A DNA stretch of 64,000 nucleotides, from assembly GCA_017626095.1 (NCBI GenBank), contig JAGAJL010000015.1, positions 1 to 64,000 on the forward strand, in the 5' to 3' direction. A model generated the notes under the pieces. It searched no databases. It was not told the DNA's origin and saw only the letters and a program-made list of their open reading frames with translations. This DNA comes from Lachnospiraceae bacterium. Its GTDB lineage: Bacteria > Bacillota > Clostridia > Lachnospirales > Lachnospiraceae. Within the stretch, counting starts at the first letter, position 1, and the number at the start of each line of letters is the position of its first letter. Position numbers and translations under genes: made by a program. Of the stretch, positions 57,890 to 64,000 are shown piece after piece.

Positions 57890-57918
57890 CTCATAAATTA
57901 ATCGGATTAATTTGACAA
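57890..57918 (-). promoter_or_regulatory. ilvB promoter with operator palindrome in the spacer
   Basis: TTGTCA (57913-57918) and TATGAG (57890-57895) on the minus strand are 17 bp apart. The 17-bp spacer is itself a perfect palindrome, AATTAAT-CCG-ATTAATT. The rest of the 57919-58090 gap has a second inverted repeat (ATATGCA/TGCATAT, about 57980-58020) and no gene. Confidence 0.6.
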
Positions 57919-58090
57919 TTAATCATTTTATCTCATTAATTTTTTCGAAAGAATTTGATATTTACTTATTATCTCAACAATATGCACAAATTGTTTCGCA
58001 CAATATATATGTTGCATATGGATTGATTCGTTACTACATAATTATCGCAATTCACAAATACCTCATACTATCAAACTTTGAAAAAACGTA

Positions 58091-60625
58091 TCAAGATTCA
58101 CACAATTTCTGCGCCAGCTTGACGGCATCGGCAGCATCCTTAGAATAACCGTCCGCACCGATTTCATCCGCATATTCCTGTGTAATGACCGCACCGCCAA
58201 TCATGACTTTTGCAGTAACGCCTTCTTCTTTGGCTAAATTAATGACATTTTTCATTTCCTGCATCGTTGTTGTCATCAAAGCAGAAAGCGCAATGATACT
58301 TGCGTGTTTTTCCCGTGCCACCTTAATAATTTCCTCTCTGGGAACATCTTTACCAAGATCGACGACGGTAAATCCATGATTTTTTAACATCAATGCTACC
58401 AGATTTTTACCAATATCATGAATATCGCCTTTGACAGTGGCAATCACAATAGTAGGCATATCTGCTTCCACGCCTTCCGATTTTAACATCGGCTCTAAAT
58501 AGTCAATAGACTTTTTCATAGTCTCGGCACTTGCAATCAACTGGGGAAGAAAATACTTTCCCTGATCGAAAAGCTCACCCACCTCATTAATTGCAGGCAT
58601 TAATGCTTCGTTTAAAATCTGCTGCGGGTCATAAGAAGCCGATACAGCTGCTTCTGTCAATTTGACAATATCTCGTTGTTTTCCTTTTAAAACAGCATCT
58701 TTTACATCTTTCAAAGCATCCGAAACTTGTCCGGTCTGCACAGCATTATTCAATACTGTATCTTGCAAGGCCATTTTCGTCTCTTTACCATTCGCCTGAT
58801 TTATTGAAAGCTTCGTCAAAGCATTTGGTGCTGTAACCGTATTTGTCATCTCCGGATGATTTGACAAAAATGCTTCTCTTGCCTCTTTAATGGCATTCAT
58901 ACGATCAATATATAAAAGATCAGCACCTTCTTTTGCCATTAAAATATCAGCTGAATATGCCGCATTTACAAGCATTTCCTGATTCGGATTGGCAATTGCC
59001 ATTGTAAGACCTTCTTGAATTGCCATTGTAAGAAAAGCACTGTTGATATTCATTCGTTCCGGCAGACCAAAAGATATATTAGACAAACCACAGGTGGTTG
59101 CAATGCCGTTTTCTTTACAATATCGTATCGTCTGGAGTGTTTCTCTTGCCGCAAGAGGATTTGCTGCAACCGTTGCCACCAGACCATCAACAATAATATC
59201 ATCCTTTGTCATTCCAAGCGCAATAGCCTTATCCATGACTTTATGAATAATTGCTATCTTTTCATCCGTATCTTTGGGCAATCCTTCATCTGATAAAGGT
59301 AATAGAATAAACATAGCACCATATTTTTTTGCAATCGGCAAAAGTTTATCTACTTTTTCTTTTTCAAAGGATATGGAATTAATCAAAGCACGTCCCGGAT
59401 ATCTGCGAAGTGCGGCTTCAATCACATCCACATGGGAAGAATCAATCGATAATGGCAAGGAAGTAATATTGGCAACTTCCTCTAACACGGTCAACATCAT
59501 GGATTTTTCATCAATGCCGCTCATTCCCATATTGATATCCAGAATTTTTGCACCGCATTCTTCCTGTTCAATCGCAAACTGATCAACTAAATCCAGTTTG
59601 CCTTCCCGGATTTCAGCCTGAAGCTTTTTCTTACCAGTAGGATTGATTCGTTCTCCTACAACCATAAAGCAATCATTCAATCCAAATTCCAGACTCTGTC
59701 TTTCCGAACATAGAAAATGTCTTCCTGTTAAATCACGTTTTTGCACAGATAAATTACGCGTTTTTTCAACCAGTTTCTGAATGTACTCAGGACTAGTACC
59801 ACAACATCCGCCTAAAATAGAGGCTCCGGATTCTACGATTTCCACCATCTGAGAAGAAAAAGTATCACTGTCCATATCGTATACGGTATTTCCTTCTCCA
59901 TCCAATGACGGAAGTCCGGCATTAGGCTTTGCTATTAACGGAAGACTGGTTACTTCTGCCATCGCTTTTATAATTTTACACATCTGATCCGGGCCGGTGG
60001 AACAATTAGCACCAATCGCATCCACATGTAAGTGTGACAATGTAATGGCAGCAGACTTTGCATCCGAACCAAAGAGAGTTCTTCCGTCACTCTCAAAGGT
60101 AAGGGTAGCCATAACAGGCAAGTTGCTGACTTCCATTGCAGCAATCGCCGCCGCCCTGGTCTCCTGCAAACTCATCATGGTTTCGATTACAATCAAATCA
60201 ACTCCGGCTTTTTCCACATACCGTATCTGTTCTTTATAGATTTCAATCAATTCCTCAAAATCCAATGGTCCCATCGGCTTTAATTGCTTACCTGTCATAG
60301 TGAGATCGGCTGCAACCAGTGCCTTTGTACCTGCTGTCTTTTTGGAAAGCTGAATTAACCTGGTATTGATTTCTTCAATCTGATCTTCTAAATGATACTC
60401 CGCCAGTTTTACACGATTTGCAGTAAAAGTAGGAGCATATAAAATATTCGTTCCTGCTTCGATATAAGCTGTCTGTAAATCAACCAGTGCCTGCTCATGC
60501 TCTAATATCCATTTTTCAGGACATACTCCCATGGGCATTCCGGCTTTCATCAAATTAGAGCCTGTTGCACCGTCTAAATATATAATCTGCTTCTCACAAA
60601 GCTGTTGAAATTCCTGTTTTGTCAC
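58091..60625 (-). CDS. metH: Cobalamin-dependent methionine synthase without activation domain
   Basis: 844 residues, GTG start at 60625 with AGAGG upstream. Domains in order: homocysteine methyltransferase (about 1-300, Zn Cys in GANCSTGPDQM and GGCCGTSPEYI), pterin/methyl-folate domain (about 320-580, VGERINPTGKKKL and DINMGMSGID), B12 cap (about 625-710) and B12-binding (about 715-844) with DIHDIGKNLVALML, whose His ligates cobalt. The C-terminal SAM-dependent reactivation domain of E. coli MetH (about 330 residues) is missing; a separate activation protein is expected elsewhere. Confidence 0.93.
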   Translation of the reverse strand: MTKQEFQQLCEKQIIYLDGATGSNLMKAGMPMGVCPEKWILEHEQALVDLQTAYIEAGTNILYAPTFTANRVKLAEYHLEDQIEEINTRLIQLSKKTAGTKALVAADLTMTGKQLKPMGPLDFEELIEIYKEQIRYVEKAGVDLIVIETMMSLQETRAAAIAAMEVSNLPVMATLTFESDGRTLFGSDAKSAAITLSHLHVDAIGANCSTGPDQMCKIIKAMAEVTSLPLIAKPNAGLPSLDGEGNTVYDMDSDTFSSQMVEIVESGASILGGCCGTSPEYIQKLVEKTRNLSVQKRDLTGRHFLCSERQSLEFGLNDCFMVVGERINPTGKKKLQAEIREGKLDLVDQFAIEQEECGAKILDINMGMSGIDEKSMMLTVLEEVANITSLPLSIDSSHVDVIEAALRRYPGRALINSISFEKEKVDKLLPIAKKYGAMFILLPLSDEGLPKDTDEKIAIIHKVMDKAIALGMTKDDIIVDGLVATVAANPLAARETLQTIRYCKENGIATTCGLSNISFGLPERMNINSAFLTMAIQEGLTMAIANPNQEMLVNAAYSADILMAKEGADLLYIDRMNAIKEAREAFLSNHPEMTNTVTAPNALTKLSINQANGKETKMALQDTVLNNAVQTGQVSDALKDVKDAVLKGKQRDIVKLTEAAVSASYDPQQILNEALMPAINEVGELFDQGKYFLPQLIASAETMKKSIDYLEPMLKSEGVEADMPTIVIATVKGDIHDIGKNLVALMLKNHGFTVVDLGKDVPREEIIKVAREKHASIIALSALMTTTMQEMKNVINLAKEEGVTAKVMIGGAVITQEYADEIGADGYSKDAADAVKLAQKLCES

Positions 60626-60698
60626 TATAATACCTCTGTCTCTTTTTATCTCATGCAAAGTATGTCAAATAAACAAACCTTGCCATCCACAACATAAT

Positions 60699-60731
60699 AA
60701 AACTCTGTATGTAAGCCACATACAGAGTTTT
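60699..60731 (-). terminator. Terminator downstream of the DUF975 gene
   Basis: A perfect 14-bp stem (AAAACTCTGTATGT / ACATACAGAGTTTT) with a 5-nt loop and following TATTATG, 63 bp after the DUF975 stop. It isolates metH from upstream transcription. Confidence 0.85.
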
Positions 60732-60793
60732 ATTATATCATTTTTCAATTGTATACACAATACTCTTGGTTATGTCAATAGGGCAAATCCTGG

Positions 60794-61606
60794 TTATATC
60801 TGGTCATTTCCCATATCCTGCATATACGGGTTCTCACTTGTGTTTTCATCCTCTATCTTATTATCCATATATGGATTGCTATCTGTCAAAACAGGAGTGC
60901 TTGTGAAATTATTCATCGGCTGATAAGCACTCTGCGGCTGATAATAATCAGGCTGTGTAAAGGAATTTGGCTCAAAGGAATTGGGTGTATTGGGTGTATA
61001 TGCTGCGGCACCGCCTGTTGTGTAGATTTCCTGATTGCGAAGTACTACATAATATCCGGCAGAAGTCAACATCATATAAGGTACTACATAAAAGAATGAA
61101 AGAAGGCCAAATGTAAATACACTTAACAATGCCCAACCGATAAAACTCAAATGCATAACAAATAAATCCATTTTATGACCATTTGTCATTTGTTTGGATT
61201 TTTCCAATGCCTCTGTTGCATCAATTTCAGGTTGATCCATTAAAATATAGGGAGCCATAAAATATGCATATCCTTTGATAATTCCCGGAATATATAATAA
61301 TAAAGTCCAAAGAAAAATGAACAAATACATATACCAATAGCCACCAAGATTATGTCCGAAATTCTGAAATCCATTAAACAAATCAGAGAACTCAACCTTT
61401 TCTCCACGATATAATCGCACCAACAGATTCATCATACCAATCATAACAACCGGAACAACAATCATGCATGCTATTCCACCTATATATGGAACCATTCCAC
61501 ATACAAATGAAATCAGAGAATAGACTGCAAATGTTCCAATGATCACGCCATAATTCGCAGACAACACTGATTTTGCATGTTGCTTTATTGTTTTACGATC
61601 CAACAT
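60794..61606 (-). CDS. DUF975 family membrane protein
   Basis: 270 residues. About six helices occur in the first 190 residues, with the family features MLDRKTIKQHAKSVLSANY and FSDLFNGFQNFGHNLGG, GIIKGYAYFMAPYILMDQP (about 108-126) and ALEKSKQMTNGHKMDLF. The C-terminal 75 residues are hydrophilic, rich in Asn, Pro, Gln and Tyr. GGAGG precedes the ATG. Membrane protein of unknown function, common in Clostridia, sometimes in multiple copies. Confidence 0.9.
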   Translation of the reverse strand: MLDRKTIKQHAKSVLSANYGVIIGTFAVYSLISFVCGMVPYIGGIACMIVVPVVMIGMMNLLVRLYRGEKVEFSDLFNGFQNFGHNLGGYWYMYLFIFLWTLLLYIPGIIKGYAYFMAPYILMDQPEIDATEALEKSKQMTNGHKMDLFVMHLSFIGWALLSVFTFGLLSFFYVVPYMMLTSAGYYVVLRNQEIYTTGGAAAYTPNTPNSFEPNSFTQPDYYQPQSAYQPMNNFTSTPVLTDSNPYMDNKIEDENTSENPYMQDMGNDQI

Positions 61607-61624
61607 AATAGTATTCCTCCATAA

Positions 61625-61662
61625 TACAAAATCCGGGCCATTCGGAAAAATCCAAATAGCCC
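61625..61662 (-). terminator. Hairpin between the GGGtGRT and DUF975 genes
   Basis: A 12-bp stem, GGGCTATTTGGA/TCCGAATGGCCC with G-U pairs and a TTTT loop, 27 bp after the GGGtGRT stop. The following U tract is short (GGATTTTG), so some readthrough into DUF975 is possible. Confidence 0.6.
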
Positions 61663-61688
61663 GTCTATTATCCTAATAATATATCTTC

Positions 61689-62708
61689 TTAGAATTTTCC
61701 TGCTGTAGCAGCTTCCTCGATAGAAACAGCTGTTGAAACAGTCATACCAACCATAGGGTTGTTACCTGCACCGATTAAGCCCATCATTTCTACGTGAGCC
61801 GGTACAGAAGAAGAACCTGCAAACTGTGCATCAGAATGCATACGTCCCATTGTATCTGTCATACCATAAGATGCAGGACCTGCAGCCATGTTATCGGGAT
61901 GTAAGGTACGTCCTGTACCACCACCGGAAGCAACTGAGAAGTATTTCTTACCAGCTTCGATTCTTTCTTTTTTATAAGTGCCTGCAACAGGATGCTGGAA
62001 TCTGGTAGGATTTGTAGAGTTACCTGTGATAGATACGTCTACATTTTCTTTCCACATGATTGCTACACCTTCACAAACATCGTTAGCGCCGTAGCAGTTA
62101 ACTTTTGCACGAGGGCTGTTTGCATCCTTTGAGTAGCATTTTCTGGAAACTTCTTTTACTGTATTGGTATAAGGATCATATTCTGTTTCAACAAATGTAA
62201 ATCCGTTGATACGTGAAATGATTTGTGCAGCATCTTTTCCAAGACCGTTTAAGATAACACGAAGAGGTGTTTTACGAACTTTGTTAGCTTTTTCTGCGAT
62301 ACCGATAGCACCTTCAGCAGCTGCGAATGATTCGTGACCTGCTAAGAAAGCGAAACATTCTGTTTCTTCTTCCAATAACATTTTACCAAGGTTACCATGT
62401 CCAAGACCTACTTTACGTGTATCAGCAACTGATCCGGGGATACAGAAAGCCTGAAGACCTTCACCGATTGCTGCAGCAGCGTCAGCAGCTTTACGGCAGT
62501 TTTTCTTAATAGCAATTGCAGCGCCTACTGTATAAGCCCATTTTGCATTTTCGAAACAAATCGGCTGAATGCCTTCGATTAAGCTATATACATCGATACC
62601 GGCAGCCATTGTAATATCTTTACATTCCTCAATTGAATTAATGCCATACTGTTTTAATACAGCAAGAATCTGAGGTTCTCTTCTTTCATATGATTCAAAT
62701 AAAGCCAT
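61689..62708 (-). CDS. GGGtGRT protein
   Basis: A 339-residue protein of the family named for its motif, GGGTGRT at 262-268. The protein is soluble and Gly/Ala-rich, with several conserved-looking segments: FAFLAGHESFAAAEGAIGIAEKA (about 118-140), CYGANDVCEGVAIMW (about 205-219) and GLIGAGNNPMVGMTVSTAV (about 310-328). Eight Cys (29, 51, 71, 89, 118, 191, 205, 212) could bind metal. No enzyme fold is obvious to me. AGGAGG precedes the ATG. It follows a NifU-like scaffold gene by 20 bp; function is not known for the family. Confidence 0.9.
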   Translation of the reverse strand: MALFESYERREPQILAVLKQYGINSIEECKDITMAAGIDVYSLIEGIQPICFENAKWAYTVGAAIAIKKNCRKAADAAAAIGEGLQAFCIPGSVADTRKVGLGHGNLGKMLLEEETECFAFLAGHESFAAAEGAIGIAEKANKVRKTPLRVILNGLGKDAAQIISRINGFTFVETEYDPYTNTVKEVSRKCYSKDANSPRAKVNCYGANDVCEGVAIMWKENVDVSITGNSTNPTRFQHPVAGTYKKERIEAGKKYFSVASGGGTGRTLHPDNMAAGPASYGMTDTMGRMHSDAQFAGSSSVPAHVEMMGLIGAGNNPMVGMTVSTAVSIEEAATAGKF

Positions 62709-62728
62709 GTGTTTTCTCCTCCTAATCC

Positions 62729-63421
62729 TTACTCTTTTCTAGGGTCAATTACACGTACAGCATCCTGTACACGACCATACTGACCAGAAGCTTTTTCAAG
62801 TGCTGTTGCAGCGTCATCACCGGCTTTGATGAAATCCATCATCTTACCGAAGTTAACGTATTTGTATCCGATGATCTGATCATCTTCATCAAGTGCAACA
62901 CCTGTGATATAACCATCTGTAAGTTCAAGGTATCTGGGTCCCTTTGAAAGTGTACCATATGTAGTACCAACCATAGAACGAGAACCTTTACCTAAATCTT
63001 CAAGACCTGCGCCGATTGCAAGACCGCCTTCAGAGAAAGCTGACTGTGTACGACCATAAACGATCTGTAAGAATAATTCTCTCATTGCTGTATTGATAGC
63101 ATCACAAACAAGGTCTGTATTCAATGCTTCCATAACGGTTAATCCGGGAAGAATTTCTGCAGCCATAGCAGCTGAATGAGTCATACCGGAACAACCGATT
63201 GTCTCAACTAATGCTTCCTGAATAATTCCTTCCTTAACATTTAAGGATAATTTGCAGGCACCCTGCTGAGGTGCACACCAGCCAATACCATGTGTATAAC
63301 CGGAAATATCCTTAACTTCTTTTGCCTTAACCCATTTTGCTTCTTCCGGGATAGGAGCACAGCCGTGATGAACGCCCTGTGCTACCGGGCACATTTCTTC
63401 CACTTCTTTTGAATAAATCAT
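62729..63421 (-). CDS. NifU/IscU-like iron-sulfur cluster assembly scaffold protein
   Basis: 230 residues, start at 63421 from AAGGAG. The IscU-like half contains VETIGCSGMTHSAAMAAEILPG (about 72-93), matching the central Cys region of NifU_N. The first ligand region is altered (ISGYTHGIGWCAPQQGACK, about 39-57), with extra Cys11 and Cys21. The C-terminal half (LELTDGYITGVALDED) is not in standard IscU. No nifS, sufBCD or iscR is near. It pairs with the GGGtGRT gene, so it may build or deliver a cluster to that protein (inference). Confidence 0.85.
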   Translation of the reverse strand: MIYSKEVEEMCPVAQGVHHGCAPIPEEAKWVKAKEVKDISGYTHGIGWCAPQQGACKLSLNVKEGIIQEALVETIGCSGMTHSAAMAAEILPGLTVMEALNTDLVCDAINTAMRELFLQIVYGRTQSAFSEGGLAIGAGLEDLGKGSRSMVGTTYGTLSKGPRYLELTDGYITGVALDEDDQIIGYKYVNFGKMMDFIKAGDDAATALEKASGQYGRVQDAVRVIDPRKE

Positions 63422-63566
63422 GTGAAATCTCCTTTCAATTATGTAGAATAATATATTGACCAAGCGACCATATCTGATTGCTTGTCACATTCTTCGAATA
63501 TTTTCTCACATTTCCTAAAAAAAATCTAGTCATTATATATAAAAGTTTCTATAAATATTACAAGGT

Positions 63567-63748
63567 AATTATGCACCACATAGTTCTTGTGACATGCGTT
63601 GTTTTCTACTCCGTGCACGCATCTTTTCGCTCCAGCTATCGCAAAACTCGCCCTTCGGGCTCAAACATGCGTCCGCTGTCGCTATTAGCGTGCACATCCC
63701 AACAAAAACAACGCAAAATGTCACTGCGAATCTATGTGGCGCACAATT
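63567..63748. repeat. 182-bp palindromic element in the intergenic region
   Basis: In the gene-free stretch 63422-63766. The ends are imperfect inverted repeats of about 55-60 bp: the left starts AATTATGCACCACATAG and the complement of the right starts AATTGTGCGCCACATAG. Both continue through GTGACAT, GCGTTGTTTT and GTGCACGC. The core is GC-richer than its surroundings and holds a GCCCTTCGGGC hairpin. No real gene; short frames in it are palindrome artefacts. Probably a MITE-like or REP-type element. Confidence 0.7.
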
Positions 63749-63766
63749 ATATTGCAATGAATACAA

Positions 63767-64000
63767 TTATAAATTTTCTACATAAAAACATTTTGGATAT
63801 CCTGAACAACCATAAAATTGTTTTCCTGCAAATTCTCCTTTTTTAGAAACTCGTATCACTAATTTCTTTCCACATTTAGGACATATTTTATTATTCGTAA
63901 TACTATCTTTCAATATTGCATCTTTTTTCTTTTCTTTTTCAACTCTTTCAAGCATTTCATTGTATTTTTTTGAATAATCTGATTTATTTGGCTTAGACAT
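63767..64000 (-). CDS. Topoisomerase-type zinc finger protein (partial or short)
   Basis: 77 residues reaching exactly the window end, so the true start may lie outside. A Lys/Glu-rich helix (about 8-35) is followed by a C4 zinc finger of the topoisomerase I type: CPKCGKKL (Cys40, Cys43) and YGCSGYPKCFYVENL (Cys65, Cys71). Such fingers occur at the C-terminus of topoisomerase I, NERD and restriction-like proteins. Without the upstream part the function is open. Confidence 0.6.
   Translation of the reverse strand: MSKPNKSDYSKKYNEMLERVEKEKKKDAILKDSITNNKICPKCGKKLVIRVSKKGEFAGKQFYGCSGYPKCFYVENL

Noticed and set aside
57811-58090. T-box or other riboswitch upstream of ilvB
   Set aside because: No T-box AGGGTGGNACCGCG motif, no specifier stem, and no terminator next to the start codon.
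60626-60698. SAM or cobalamin riboswitch upstream of metH
   Set aside because: Only about 70 bp remain between the upstream terminator and the start, without the conserved cores of either class.
63569-63785. Two opposed short frames in the last intergenic region
   Set aside because: They lie within the palindromic element, and their similarity is explained by the inverted repeat.

Overview
This 64 kb window looks like ordinary chromosomal DNA of a low-GC Gram-positive bacterium of the class Clostridia, most likely a member of the Lachnospiraceae (Butyrivibrio/Roseburia/Lachnospira-like). The support is AT-rich sequence with strong AGGAGG-type ribosome binding sites, Firmicutes-type rpmB, yloU-fakA and rplU-prp-rpmA arrangements, the clostridial radical-SAM pair TIGR03960/TIGR03936 next to RNase G/E, a HisZ-dependent short HisG, spore-lineage genes (ytfJ/gerW, a ytfI-like gene, a ylbJ-like gene) and a GGGtGRT protein. 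The species cannot be fixed from the sequence. I see no prophage, transposase, rRNA, tRNA or CRISPR array.

Layout. 0.2-4 kb: a cytidylate-kinase-like protein, a Xer-type recombinase, an AI-2E family exporter and D-aminoacyl-tRNA deacylase. 4.2-6 kb: a truncated permease remnant, then a divergent yneA-like/lexA SOS locus with four LexA-type operators. 6-11.3 kb: lipoprotein, rsfS, yqeK, nadD, yhbY, obgE, rpmA, prp, rplU. 11.3-16.1 kb: NUDIX, RNase G/E, the two radical-SAM-associated proteins and a small membrane protein. 16.2-19.4 kb: a partial histidine operon (hisZ, hisG, hisB, hisI) interrupted by a 159-bp palindromic element. 19.4-24.4 kb: recU, two pseudouridine synthases, ygiQ. 24.4-27.1 kb: ylbJ-like gene, a coiled-coil protein, coaD, rsmD. 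27.2-36.2 kb: a topoisomerase-IV-type pair, recG, fakA, yloU, rpmB. 36.4-39.4 kb: J-domain protein, an unlisted 45-residue membrane protein, ytfJ/ytfI homologues, NUDIX. 39.5-40.8 kb: a CheY-like regulator with a CheX fusion. 40.8-46.4 kb: a cell-envelope/division operon (zapA, U32 peptidase, ftsW-like, class B PBP). 46.5-49.1 kb: ruvB, ruvA, a Gx transporter and a NusG-II protein behind one LexA-type promoter. 49.1-60.6 kb: rhodanese, leuDC with a divergent LysR regulator, ilvC, two tandem ilvN, ilvB, metH. 60.8-64 kb: DUF975 protein, the GGGtGRT protein, a NifU-like scaffold, a second palindromic element and a zinc-ribbon protein at the edge.

Themes. DNA repair is over-represented (lexA, yneA-like, ruvAB, recG, recU, topo IV), and at least two promoters carry good LexA boxes. 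Branched-chain amino acid, histidine and methionine synthesis are represented by partial operons whose promoters carry palindromes. The least understood functional unit is the GGGtGRT/NifU-like pair. The most informative non-coding signals are the LexA box over the ruv operon promoter, the palindrome filling the ilvB promoter spacer, the two palindromic mini-elements, and a 25-bp promoter motif shared by two distant loci.
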